DNA of 64,000 bases from Bog-473 sp963754445 (lineage in GTDB: Bacteria > Actinomycetota > Acidimicrobiia > Acidimicrobiales > RAAP-2): assembly GCA_963754445.1 (NCBI GenBank), contig CAVWFT010000002.1, forward strand, positions 1,984,001 through 2,048,000. Direction: 5' to 3'. Within the stretch, counting starts at the first letter, position 1. Every line of letters begins with the position of its first letter. The notes under the pieces are model-generated. The model was not told where the DNA came from. It did not search any database and saw nothing but the letters and a program-made list of their open reading frames with translations. The translations under genes and the position numbers were made by a program. This document shows positions 18,348 to 27,464 of this stretch, piece after piece.

Positions 18348-19601
18348 TCAGCGGGCCCGGGCTGGCAGTGGCGTCCCGCCGACGGGGGCCGAGGTCGAGA
18401 ACGCGATCGGGATGTGCTTGGTGCCGTTGATGAAGTTCGACTGCAGGCGCTGCACCTCGCCGTCGAGGCGCAGGTCGGGCATGCGCTCGAGGAGCCGGTC
18501 GAACATCACCATGATCTCCATGCGGGCCAGGTTGGCCCCGAGGCAGAAGTGCGGCCCGCCGCCGCCGAAGGCGATGTGGTTGTTCGGGGACCGGGTGACG
18601 TCGAACTCGTCGGGACGGTCGAAGGCGGATTCGTCGCGGTTGGCCGAGGTGTGCCAGAAGACGACCTTGTCGCCTTCCTGGACCTCCTGGCCGTGCAGTT
18701 CGAAATCGGCCGTGGCGGTGCGCCGGAAGTGCATGACCGGGGTGACATAGCGCAGCATCTCCTCGACCGCGCTCGGCAGCAGCGATCGGTCGTCGCGCAG
18801 CTTCTGCCACTGCTCGGGATGATCGAAGAAGGCGGTCATGGCGCCGGACATCAGATTCCGCGTCGTCTCGTTGCCAGCCACGATGAGGAGGAGGAAGAAG
18901 AGGTCGAGTTCGAGCTCGTTCAACTTCTCGCCCTCGACCTCGGCGTCGAGCAGGACCGACACCAGGTCCTGCTTCGGCTGCAGGCGCCGGGCCGTGGCCA
19001 GCTCCTCGGCGTAGGCGTAGACCTGCATGGCCGACTCGCCCGGGTCGGCCCCAGGGATCTGGTACTCGGGATCCTCCGACCCGATCATGCGGTTCGACCA
19101 GTCGAAGACCATGCGGCGGTCCTCCTGCGGGACGCCCAGGAGCTCGGCGATCACCAGGAGGGGCAACTCGGCCGAGATCTCCTCGACGAAGTCGGCCGTC
19201 CCGCGCTCGCACACGGCGTCGATGATCCCGTCGGCGTAGCCGACGATCTGCTGCTCGAGGTCACGGACCATCTTGGGGGTGAAGCCCTTGTTGACCAGCC
19301 GCCGGTACCGCGTGTGCATGGTCGGGTCCATGTTCAGCATCATCTGCTGCTGCATGGCCTGCTGCTCCTCGTCCATGTCGGCGAAGAGCGAGGTGCGCCG
19401 GGCCGACGAGTAGTGCTCCCAGTCCCGGTTGACCTGCACGCAGTCGTCGTAACGGGTGACAGCCCAGAAGCCGCCGCGCGGTGCGGTCTCCTGGGGGTGC
19501 CAGTAGACGGGCGCCTCGGCCCGCAGCCGGGCGAACCACTGGTGCGGCACGCCGGCGACGAAGTTTCGTCCATCGGTGAGGTCGATGTCCTCGAGGCTCA
19601 A
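18348..19601 (-). CDS. Cytochrome P450, CYP124/125/142-like
   Basis: 417 residues. The TTG at 19601 (MSLEDIDLTDG) is chosen because AAAGGGGGG lies just upstream; a GTG at 19616 is possible, but the frame beyond has no P450 similarity. Conserved features: RYRRLVNKGFTPKMV, I-helix oxygen motif AGNETTRN, K-helix EMLR, and heme-binding FGGGGPHFCLGANLA with the axial Cys353. These features and the overall sequence resemble mycobacterial CYP124, CYP125 and CYP142, which oxidise the terminal methyl of cholesterol and branched lipids. A degenerate KstR-like box lies 58 bp upstream. It heads a run with two luciferase-like oxidoreductases and is divergent from the ArsR/SRPBCC and igr-like operons. CYP125-like function is inferred. 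Confidence 0.95.
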   Translation of the reverse strand: MSLEDIDLTDGRNFVAGVPHQWFARLRAEAPVYWHPQETAPRGGFWAVTRYDDCVQVNRDWEHYSSARRTSLFADMDEEQQAMQQQMMLNMDPTMHTRYRRLVNKGFTPKMVRDLEQQIVGYADGIIDAVCERGTADFVEEISAELPLLVIAELLGVPQEDRRMVFDWSNRMIGSEDPEYQIPGADPGESAMQVYAYAEELATARRLQPKQDLVSVLLDAEVEGEKLNELELDLFFLLLIVAGNETTRNLMSGAMTAFFDHPEQWQKLRDDRSLLPSAVEEMLRYVTPVMHFRRTATADFELHGQEVQEGDKVVFWHTSANRDESAFDRPDEFDVTRSPNNHIAFGGGGPHFCLGANLARMEIMVMFDRLLERMPDLRLDGEVQRLQSNFINGTKHIPIAFSTSAPVGGTPLPARAR

Positions 19602-19658
19602 GGCCCCCCCTTTCACGCACCGCCGGCGGCTGCGGTGCCAGCCCTTTCGAGCAATTTC

Positions 19659-19672
19659 TAGAACGTGTGTCA
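19659..19672. promoter_or_regulatory. KstR-like operator, degenerate
   Basis: TAGAACGTGTGTCA matches TNNAACNNGTTNNA except at one core position (GTG for GTT). It lies 58 bp upstream of the P450 start codon on the minus strand, within the probable promoter. Confidence 0.5.
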
Positions 19673-19740
19673 GCGATCTTAGGCACGGCGGCCGGACCTG
19701 GGTCCTGGCCCGGCCCGGTTCGTGCCGGCCGGTCAAGGGG

Positions 19741-19746
19741 TTGACA
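19741..19746 (+). promoter_or_regulatory. -35-like TTGACA before the SRPBCC-ArsR operon
   Basis: A perfect TTGACA. The -10 could be TAAATA at 19763 (16-base spacing, inside the palindrome); the better match TACAAT at 19773 is 26 bases away, too far to pair with it. Either way the palindrome overlaps the promoter. Confidence 0.45.
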
Positions 19747-19757
19747 GGTGCGCTAAC

Positions 19758-19773
19758 ACAAGTAAATACTTGT
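19758..19773. promoter_or_regulatory. Palindromic operator of the ArsR/SRPBCC operon
   Basis: ACAAGTA, two central A bases, then TACTTGT: a perfect 7-bp inverted repeat of the type bound by ArsR/SmtB dimers. It lies 41 bp before the ATG at 19815 and overlaps the -10 region (TACAAT at 19773-19778). The operon includes an ArsR gene, so autoregulation is likely. Confidence 0.7.
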
Positions 19774-19814
19774 ACAATCAATCCATTGTGATCGTCGAAC
19801 GAAGGGAGTACGCC

Positions 19815-20264
19815 ATGACCATCGCCGACCCTGAGGTGGCAACGACCGATTTCGAGGCGGTGCAGACATGCAGCGCCCCACCCGACCGGGTGCGGGCCGC
19901 TTTGACCTCGCCCGAGGCCGTGGCGGGCTGGTGGGGCGAGACCGCGGGCTCGCTCGCCGTGGGTGGCCGCTTCGCCGTCGGGTTCGGCAGCGACCGCGTC
20001 ATCACCATGGAGGTGGCGGCGGCCGGGCCCGACGGCGTGGCCTGGCTCGTGGAGGAGGCGCCGTTCACTCCGGAGTGGGCGGGGACGACGATCCTCTTCG
20101 AGATCGTGGGCCGCGGCACCGGAAGCGAGGTGCGGTTCCGCCACCACGGGCTGACGCCGCAGTTTGACTGCTACGAGATGTGCCAGGCGGGGTGGACCCA
20201 CTACCTGGCCAGCCTGGTGGCCTTCGTCGATCAGGGCGCAGGCGACCCCTACCGCGGCGATTGA
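19815..20264 (+). CDS. SRPBCC / AHSA1-like ligand-binding protein
   Basis: 149 residues. The ATG at 19815 has GAAGGGAG upstream; an in-frame GTG at 19788 is less likely. It shows the START/SRPBCC helix-grip fold typical of AHSA1-like proteins: early segment CSAPPDRVRAALTSPEAVAGWWG, and the closing helix TPQFDCYEMCQAGWTHYLASLVAFV. It is the first gene of a three-gene operon with an ArsR regulator and a second SRPBCC protein, a frequent actinobacterial arrangement in which SRPBCC genes are controlled by the ArsR. Ligand unknown; the position beside steroid genes makes a hydrophobic ligand plausible. Confidence 0.88.
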   Translation: MTIADPEVATTDFEAVQTCSAPPDRVRAALTSPEAVAGWWGETAGSLAVGGRFAVGFGSDRVITMEVAAAGPDGVAWLVEEAPFTPEWAGTTILFEIVGRGTGSEVRFRHHGLTPQFDCYEMCQAGWTHYLASLVAFVDQGAGDPYRGD

Positions 20265-20298
20265 CCCGGTCCGGGTCGACCCGGTCCACGAGAATGAC

Positions 20299-20651
20299 GT
20301 GGTGATACCGGCGCCCGACGACGTGGAGAGCACCCCGGGACCGGACGCGGTCCTGCGGGCGCTCGCCGATCCGCACCGGCGGGAAATCCTGCGCTTGGTC
20401 CACGCCGAAGAGCTGCCGGCCGGCCAGATCGCCACCCACTTCCCGCTGACCCAGCAGGCGGTGAGCCAGCACCTGAGCGTGCTCAAGCGAGCGGGGCTGG
20501 TCGACGAGCGGCGCCAGGGCACGCGACGGCTCTATCGCTTTCGGGACCAGTCGCTCGAGCCGGTGCGGGCATTGCTCGACGAGTTCTGGCCCGACGCGCT
20601 GAGCCGCCTCAAGCGCGCCGTCGAGCACGACCACCCGCCGAAGGAATCGAC

Positions 20652-20655
<4 letters not shown>
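20299..20655 (+). CDS. ArsR family transcriptional regulator
   Basis: 118 residues from the GTG at 20299 (a second GTG follows at 20302). It is a winged helix-turn-helix of the ArsR/SmtB type: VLRALADPHRREILRLVH, recognition helix LTQQAVSQHLSVLKRAGLVDERRQGTRRLYR, and a C-terminal helix. No Cys or His metal-binding cluster is present (the ELCVC motif is absent), so it likely senses an organic ligand or acts constitutively. It overlaps the next gene (ATGA) and follows an SRPBCC gene by 34 bp. The predicted target is the palindrome at 19758. Confidence 0.93.
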
Positions 20656-21125
<470 letters not shown>

Positions 21126-21240
21126 GGCGCGGTGCGCGGACCTCGGGTCGGGGCGCTCGAGGCCCGGCGGTGGTGTGGAAGGCCGCCGAAACCCGCTGGT
21201 CGGGGCATCGGGCGGCGGTCCGCCCTGGTGCTCCAGAAAC

Positions 21241-21254
21241 GAGAACGTGTTACA
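21241..21254. promoter_or_regulatory. KstR-like operator before the igr-like operon
   Basis: GAGAACGTGTTACA matches TNNAACNNGTTNNA at all positions but the first (G for T). It lies 63 bp before the ATG of the first dehydrogenase gene at 21317. Confidence 0.6.
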
Positions 21255-21316
21255 GTTTTGGTCGAGTGCGGCCTCGACCAGCGGGGACCGCCGAAAGGTG
21301 CGCGAGGCTGCCCGAC

Positions 21317-22495
21317 ATGTTCCTCGAAGAGAGTGCTGCACAACGTCAGCTGCGCGACGAACTGCGTCGCTACTACGCGGATTTGCTGAGCGACGAGGTG
21401 CGGTCCGGGTTGGTCGAGGACGGCGACGGCGGTGAGGTCTGGCGTGACGTCGTGCGGCAGATCGGCAAGGACGGCTGGCTCGGTATCGGGTGGCCGACGG
21501 AGTTCGGCGGCCAGGGCCGGCCGGCCACCGACCAGTTCATCTTCTTCGACGAGACGCGTCGCGCCGGGGCACCCTTCCCCTTCGTCACCGTCAACACGGT
21601 CGGTCCGACCATCATGCGCTACGGCACCGAAGAGCAGAAGTCGTTCTTCTTGCCCAAGATCCTCTCGGGCGAGGTGAACTTCGCCATCGGCTACACCGAG
21701 CCCGAGGCGGGGACCGACCTGGCGTCGCTGCGCACGCGGGCCGAGCGCGACGGCGACGAGTACGTGATCAACGGAGCCAAGATCTTCACGTCGGGCGCCG
21801 ACAGCGCGGACTACGTCTGGCTGGCCGTGCGGACCGATCCCGACGTGTCCAAGCACAAGGGCATCTCGATCCTGTGCGTACCCACGACGTCGCCCGGTTT
21901 CGAGTGGTCGATCATCAACACCGTCGGCGGGCTCACCACGACCCAGACCTTCTACGACAACGTGCACGTGCCGGTGGCCAACCGGGTGGGCGAGGAGAAC
22001 GAAGGCTGGCGGATGATCACGACGCAGCTCAACCACGAGCGGGTCGGCCTGGCCGCCTGGTCGGGTCTCTCCATCTCGCTCTACGAGGACGTGGTGGCCT
22101 GGGCGGCCAGGCAGCCGACCGACGACGGGCGCACGCTGATCGAGCAGGGCTGGGTGCAGATGGACTTGGCCAAGTGCCACGCCGAGCTCGAAGCCATGTG
22201 GCTGTTGAACTGGCGCATGGCGGTGCACGTGGCCGACGGCGAGCTGACGGCGGCGGAGTCGTCGTCGATCAAGGTCTTCGGCACCGAGCGCACGCTCGAC
22301 GTCTTCCGGATGCTGGCCGGGATCATCGGTGCGGCGGGCTATCTCACGCCGGGCTCGCCGGGCGCGCTGTTGCGTGGGCGGATCGAGTCGTCGGGACGCC
22401 AGGCCCAGATCAACACGTTCGGCGGCGGGGTCAACGAGGTCCAGCGCGAGATCGTGGCCACGGCGGGGCTGGGCATGGCGCGGGGGTCGCGATGA
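21317..22495 (+). CDS. Acyl-CoA dehydrogenase, FadE28/ChsE1-like subunit
   Basis: 392 residues. It is chosen to start at the ATG at 21317 (MFLEESAAQRQLRDELRRYY). Domains: helical N-terminus, beta-domain with TEPEAGTDLASLRTR, and C-terminal domain ending FGGGVNEVQREIVATAGLG. It is close in sequence to the protein at 13050. It heads a five-gene set overlapping at every junction and in the same families as the mycobacterial igr operon, where FadE28 and FadE29 form a heterotetramer that dehydrogenates 3-oxo-4-pregnene-20-carboxyl-CoA. The substrate here is inferred from that conserved context, not proven. Confidence 0.93.
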   Translation: MFLEESAAQRQLRDELRRYYADLLSDEVRSGLVEDGDGGEVWRDVVRQIGKDGWLGIGWPTEFGGQGRPATDQFIFFDETRRAGAPFPFVTVNTVGPTIMRYGTEEQKSFFLPKILSGEVNFAIGYTEPEAGTDLASLRTRAERDGDEYVINGAKIFTSGADSADYVWLAVRTDPDVSKHKGISILCVPTTSPGFEWSIINTVGGLTTTQTFYDNVHVPVANRVGEENEGWRMITTQLNHERVGLAAWSGLSISLYEDVVAWAARQPTDDGRTLIEQGWVQMDLAKCHAELEAMWLLNWRMAVHVADGELTAAESSSIKVFGTERTLDVFRMLAGIIGAAGYLTPGSPGALLRGRIESSGRQAQINTFGGGVNEVQREIVATAGLGMARGSR

Positions 22496-23622
22496 GCGGG
22501 TCTGGTGCTGGTGCTGGTGCTGGTTCTGGCGGTGGCGGTGGCGGTGCGGACCGCTTCGAGGAGTTGGCCGGATTCCCGGACCACTCGGCCGAGCTGGCGG
22601 CGCTGATCGGGAAGGTCTCGGGTTCGCCCAACCTCTCGTGGGACGCGGTGAACGTCCCGATGATCCGGCACTGGGTCGAGGCCATGGGCGACGAGAACCC
22701 GGTCTATCTCTCCGACGAGGCGGCCCAGGAGGCCGGCTTCGACTCCCTGATCGCCCCACCGTCCATGTTGCAGGCCTGGATCATGCGCGGGCTGAAGGTC
22801 TCCAACGACATCGAGGCCGCCCGGGCCGCCGGGGAGTCGCAAGGCGACGGCCCGAGCGAGCAGATGATGGCCTTGCTCGACGACGAGGGGCTCACGTCCG
22901 TGGTGGCCACGAACTGCGAGCAGAAGTACCTGCGTGAGCTGGTGGTGGGTGACCGGGTGCTGGTGCAGTCGGTGATCGAGTCGATCAGCGCACCCAAGCG
23001 GACCGGTCTGGGCACGGGGCGCTTCCTCACCACCCGGCTCGAGTTCGTGGCCGTGCCCGAGTCGTCGGTGCCGACCGGCCCCCTCTCCGAGGAGGACGTG
23101 CAGTCGCTCTACGACGCCGGCGAGCCGGTGGCCACCATGCTCTTTCGCATCCTCAAGTTCCTCCCGCCGGTCTCGAAGCCGGTCCGCCCGCCGCGACCGC
23201 ATCCGGCGCTGACCCAGGACAACGCGTTCTGGTTCGAGGGGGCGCTGGCCCACCGCCTCTTGATCCAGCACTGCACGTCGTGCGGCACGCTGCGCCATCC
23301 ACCGCTGCCGGCCTGCGCCACGTGCGGCTCGCTCGAGTGGGACGTGGTCGAGTCGTCGGGCCGGGGCACGCTCTACTCCTACGTGGTGGTGCACTATCCG
23401 CAGGTGCCCTCCTTCGAGTACCCGCTGCCCATCGGGCTGGTGGAGCTGGAAGAGGGAACACGCGTCGTGGCCAACCTGGGTGGCATGGAACGATCCGAAA
23501 TCGAGGTGGGGATGGCGTTGCAGGCGGAGTTCGTGGACTTCGACGACGAGCTGGCGTTGCCGGTGTTCGTGCCGGCCGGTGCCGGTGCCGGTGCCGGTGC
23601 CGGTGCAGGGGGAGGAGCCTGA
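22492..23622 (+). CDS. MaoC-like dehydratase fused to DUF35 OB domain, ChsH2-like
   Basis: 376 residues. The start overlaps the previous stop (ATGA). The N-terminal 240 residues are a hot-dog hydratase domain (MaoC/FAS1-type). The C-terminal 120 residues are DUF35: a zinc ribbon with Cys261, 264, 275 and 278 (CTSCG and CATCG), followed by an OB fold (LYSYVVVHYPQVPSFEYPLPIGLVE). This N-MaoC/C-DUF35 layout is that of ChsH2 of Mycobacterium tuberculosis, which pairs with ChsH1 to hydrate the steroid side-chain enoyl-CoA and docks the aldolase Ltp2 through its DUF35 domain. Both ends carry Gly-Ala tails encoded by hexamer repeats (about 20 and 14 residues), which is unusual. Confidence 0.94.
   Translation: MSGSGAGAGAGSGGGGGGADRFEELAGFPDHSAELAALIGKVSGSPNLSWDAVNVPMIRHWVEAMGDENPVYLSDEAAQEAGFDSLIAPPSMLQAWIMRGLKVSNDIEAARAAGESQGDGPSEQMMALLDDEGLTSVVATNCEQKYLRELVVGDRVLVQSVIESISAPKRTGLGTGRFLTTRLEFVAVPESSVPTGPLSEEDVQSLYDAGEPVATMLFRILKFLPPVSKPVRPPRPHPALTQDNAFWFEGALAHRLLIQHCTSCGTLRHPPLPACATCGSLEWDVVESSGRGTLYSYVVVHYPQVPSFEYPLPIGLVELEEGTRVVANLGGMERSEIEVGMALQAEFVDFDDELALPVFVPAGAGAGAGAGAGGGA
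22498..22555. repeat. Hexamer repeat at start of the ChsH2-like gene
   Basis: Tandem GGTGCT-type units giving way to GGTGGC, encoding GAGAGAGSGGGGGGA right after the start codon. Confidence 0.8.
23576..23612. repeat. Hexamer repeat (GCCGGT) at the end of the ChsH2-like gene
   Basis: About six GCCGGT units encoding an alternating Gly-Ala C-terminal tail just before the stop and the next start codon. Confidence 0.85.
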
Positions 23623-24764
23623 TGGATTTCGCGTTCACCGAGGAGCAGCTGGCCGTCTCTGAGGCCGCCGCCGGCGTGTTCGCCGGCGCGCTGACCGCGC
23701 CCGAGCGCATCGGGGCGATCGAGTGCTCGGAGGACCGGGTCGACCGTGAGCTGTGGCAGGCGCTGGCCGGGGCCGATCTCCTGGGGCTCGGTGTGCCCGA
23801 GGAGCAGGGCGGCGGCGGTTTCGGCCTGACCGAGCTGTGCCTGTTGCTCGAGGCGCAGGGCAACGTCGTGGCACCGGTGCCACTGTGGGCGACGCTCGTC
23901 CTCGGCGCGTTGCCGATCGCCCGCTATGGATCGGCGGCGCAAAAGGACCGCTGGTTGCCCGGCGTGGTCTCGGGCGATGTCGTGCTCTCCGCCGCATTGA
24001 CCGGGAGTGCCCTCAGTCCCACCTCCTCGCCCGCCGTGTTGGCCACCGAAGGTGGAGATCCGGGTTGGGTGCTCTCGGGCACCGAGCTGACCGTGCCCCA
24101 GGGCCACGTGGCCGACCGCATCGTGGTGCCGGCACGCACCCTCTACGGCGCCGTCGTCATCCTGCTGGTCGACCCCGCCGCTCCCGGCGTGTCGCTGGAA
24201 CGCACCGTGACGACGAACCGCGAGATCCATCCACACCTGCACCTCGAGGGCGTGACTGTCGGTCCGGACGACGTGCTCGTCGGGGCCGAGGATGGTCGGG
24301 CTGCCCTCGATGCGATGCTCGTCGCCTCGACCGTCGGCCTGTGCGCCCTCCAGGTCGGCGTGTGCGAGGCGGCCCTGCACCAGACAGCCACGTACCTGAG
24401 TGGTCGCCACCAGTTCGGGCGACCGCTCTCGACGTTCCAGGGCACGATGCTGCGGGCGGCCGACGCGGCCATCGACATCGAGGCCATGCGGGTGACGTGG
24501 CAGAACGCGGCATGGCGCTACGACACGGGCCGCGACGCCGGCGAGGCGGCCCGGGTGGCCAAGTGGCAGGCGGGGGAGCGAGGACAGCGCAGCGTGCACG
24601 CCACCCAGCATCTCCACGGCGGACTCGGGGCGGACATCACCTACCCGATCCACCGCTACTTCTTGTGGGGCAAGCAGATCGAGCTAGTGCTCGGCGGCCC
24701 CAGCCTGCAGCTCTCGAAGCTCGGCGCCAGCATTGCCGCCCAGGCGTTGGCTGACGCATCGTGA
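23622..24764 (+). CDS. Acyl-CoA dehydrogenase, FadE29/ChsE2-like subunit
   Basis: 380 residues. The ATG shares one base with the previous stop (TGATG) and has GGGGAGGAG upstream. It begins MDFAFTEEQLAVSEAAAGVF and has a divergent beta-domain but a conserved C-terminal helical bundle (GRHQFGRPLSTFQGTMLRAAD, HLHGGLGADITYPIHRYFLWG). This parallels the dehydrogenase at 14252. In the igr operon this subunit is FadE29; here it is separated from the FadE28-like gene by the ChsH2-like gene, a different order from mycobacteria, in which the two dehydrogenase genes are adjacent. The two proteins are expected to form one complex. Confidence 0.92.
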   Translation: MDFAFTEEQLAVSEAAAGVFAGALTAPERIGAIECSEDRVDRELWQALAGADLLGLGVPEEQGGGGFGLTELCLLLEAQGNVVAPVPLWATLVLGALPIARYGSAAQKDRWLPGVVSGDVVLSAALTGSALSPTSSPAVLATEGGDPGWVLSGTELTVPQGHVADRIVVPARTLYGAVVILLVDPAAPGVSLERTVTTNREIHPHLHLEGVTVGPDDVLVGAEDGRAALDAMLVASTVGLCALQVGVCEAALHQTATYLSGRHQFGRPLSTFQGTMLRAADAAIDIEAMRVTWQNAAWRYDTGRDAGEAARVAKWQAGERGQRSVHATQHLHGGLGADITYPIHRYFLWGKQIELVLGGPSLQLSKLGASIAAQALADAS

Positions 24765-25279
24765 CCACTCCTGCGACGACGCTCCCGGCGGGCCCCACCT
24801 ACGCCGACGTCTCGGTGGGCGACGCGCTGCCCACGTTGGAGATCCCGATCACGCGCACGCTGGTGGTGTCGGGGGCGATCGCCAGCCGCGACTACCAGGA
24901 CGTCCATCACGACCAGGTGCTGGCCCAGTCGCGCGGCTCCAAGGACATCTTCATGAACATCCTCACCACGAACGGCTTGGTGGGCCGCTACGTCACGGAC
25001 TGGTCGGGACCGCGGAGCCGGTTGTCCGAGATCAACATCCGGTTGGGCGCGCCCAACCATCCCGACTGCATCATGACGATGACCGGTTCGGTCACCGAAA
25101 AGGGGCCGCTCGCCGCCGACGGCACATCGGGCACGGTGACGGTGGCGATCCGCGGTGCGAACGATCTGGGCGACCACGTGACCGGAACGGTCGTGGTGGT
25201 GTTGCCCGCCGGACCCGGAGCCGGAGCCGGAGCCGGAGCCGGGGGCGGAGCCGAAGCCGGAGCCGGGGGCGCGGCCTGA
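24761..25279 (+). CDS. MaoC-like hydratase, ChsH1-like
   Basis: 172 residues from the GTG at 24761, overlapping the previous stop (GTGA). It is a single hot-dog MaoC domain with the hydratase dyad region RDYQDVHHDQ (Asp44 and His49 by position), SKDIFMNILTTNGLVGRYVTDW and INIRLGAPNHP. ChsH1 pairs with ChsH2 and supplies the catalytic residues of the enoyl-CoA hydratase that acts on the cholesterol side chain. The C-terminal tail of about 24 residues is a Gly-Ala-rich low-complexity run from hexamer repeats. Confidence 0.92.
   Translation: MTTPATTLPAGPTYADVSVGDALPTLEIPITRTLVVSGAIASRDYQDVHHDQVLAQSRGSKDIFMNILTTNGLVGRYVTDWSGPRSRLSEINIRLGAPNHPDCIMTMTGSVTEKGPLAADGTSGTVTVAIRGANDLGDHVTGTVVVVLPAGPGAGAGAGAGGGAEAGAGGAA
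25212..25275. repeat. Hexamer repeat (GGAGCC) at the end of the ChsH1-like gene
   Basis: About ten GGAGCC units, some changed, encoding an alternating Gly-Ala tail before the stop that overlaps the Ltp2-like start. Confidence 0.85.
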
Positions 25280-26463
25280 TGCCGATCTCGCACTCGTTCG
25301 CCGGTCAGGTCGCCATCACCGGCATCGGCGCCACAGAGTTCTCCAAGGCCTCGGGCCGCTCGGAGCTGCGCCTGGCCGTCGAGGCGGTCGACCAGGCGCT
25401 CAAGGAGGCCGGGATCGCGCCGGCCGAGGTGCAGGGCATGGTGACGTTCAGCTCCGACACCAACCCTGACATCGACATCGCCCGGAGCCTCGGCATCGGG
25501 GATCTCACCTTCTTCAGCCGTATCCACTACGGCGGTGGTGCGGCCTGCGCCACCATCCAGCAGGCCGCCCTGGCCGTGTCCTCGGGCGTGGCCGACGTGG
25601 TGGTCTGCTACCGGGCCTTCAACGAGCGCTCGGGCAGCCGCTTCGGCATGGGGGTCCAGGGTCGCCCGCCCATCCCGACGGCGGAGAACGCACACATGGC
25701 TTCCTACCTGCCCGTGGGCCTGCTCACGCCGGCCTCGTGGGTGGCGATGGCGGCGCAGCGCTACCTGCACGTGAATGGGGCCACCAGCGAGGATCTCGGT
25801 CGGGTGGCCGTGGCCGACCGTAAGCACGCGGCGACCAATCCGAAGGCATGGTTCTACGAGCAGCCGATCACGCTCGAGGAGCATCAAGCCAGTCGCTGGA
25901 TCGTCGAGCCGCTGCACCTGCTCGATTGCTGCCAGGAAACCGACGGCGGCCAGGCCCTGGTGGTGACGTCCGTCGAACGGGCGCGTGACCTGGCGACCAC
26001 GCCGGTGGTCGTCCGTGCCGCGGCCCAGGGTTCGGGTGCGGGCCAGGACATGATGACGAGCTACTACCGCGACGACCTGTTGGGTCTGCCCGAGATGGGC
26101 GTGGTGGCCCGGCAACTGTGGGAGACGTCGGGCCTCGGGCCCGAGGACATGCAGGCGGCCATCCTCTATGACCACTTCACTCCCTACGTGCTCTACCAAC
26201 TCGAAGAGCTCGGGTTCTGTGGCAAGGGTGAGGCCAAGGACTTCGTGCGCGACGGGCGGATCGAGCTCGGCGGCGCCCTGCCGATCAACACCCACGGCGG
26301 GCAGCTGGGTGAGGCGTATCTGCACGGGATGAACGGGATCGCCGAAGGCGTGCGCCTGGTCCGGGGCACCTCGGTCAACCAGGTGCCCGACGTCGAGCAC
26401 GTCGTGGTGACCGCGGGCACCGGGGTGCCGACGAGCGGCCTGGTTCTCGGCGTCGATCGCTGA
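25279..26463 (+). CDS. Thiolase-like lipid-transfer protein / aldolase, Ltp2-like
   Basis: 394 residues; the ATG shares a base with the previous stop (TGATG). It has the thiolase fold of the SCP2/lipid-transfer type: GQVAITGIGATEFSKASGRSELRLAVEAV, FFSRIHYGGGAACATIQQAALAV, and C-terminal INTHGGQLGEAYLHGMNGIAEGVRLVRG. The nucleophilic Cys of true thiolases is not at the usual motif, in keeping with Ltp2 of mycobacteria, a retro-aldolase that releases propionyl-CoA from the cholesterol side chain in complex with the ChsH2 DUF35 domain. It is the last gene of the operon. Confidence 0.93.
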   Translation: MPISHSFAGQVAITGIGATEFSKASGRSELRLAVEAVDQALKEAGIAPAEVQGMVTFSSDTNPDIDIARSLGIGDLTFFSRIHYGGGAACATIQQAALAVSSGVADVVVCYRAFNERSGSRFGMGVQGRPPIPTAENAHMASYLPVGLLTPASWVAMAAQRYLHVNGATSEDLGRVAVADRKHAATNPKAWFYEQPITLEEHQASRWIVEPLHLLDCCQETDGGQALVVTSVERARDLATTPVVVRAAAQGSGAGQDMMTSYYRDDLLGLPEMGVVARQLWETSGLGPEDMQAAILYDHFTPYVLYQLEELGFCGKGEAKDFVRDGRIELGGALPINTHGGQLGEAYLHGMNGIAEGVRLVRGTSVNQVPDVEHVVVTAGTGVPTSGLVLGVDR

Positions 26464-26491
26464 ACGGGTCGCCCTGCGGGGCGGGCCGTTC
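26462..26491. terminator. Hairpin ending the igr-like operon
   Basis: Stem GAACGG / CCGTTC plus an inner stem CGCCC / GGGCG with a TGCG loop and a small internal loop. It begins inside the stop codon region of the Ltp2-like gene and lies between convergent genes. There is no T-run. Confidence 0.55.
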
Positions 26492-26509
26492 AAGAGCGAG
26501 GAGCTGGAG

Positions 26510-27412
<903 letters not shown>

Positions 27413-27464
27413 CGGCCACGCCCACGATCCTGGTCTGGTCCCCCTCATGGGGTACCAGCATTCC

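Noticed and set aside
18348..20522. A 724-codon frame extending the P450 upstream
   Set aside because: The upstream part is antisense to the SRPBCC and ArsR genes; the P450 begins at 19601 where a ribosome-binding site is present.
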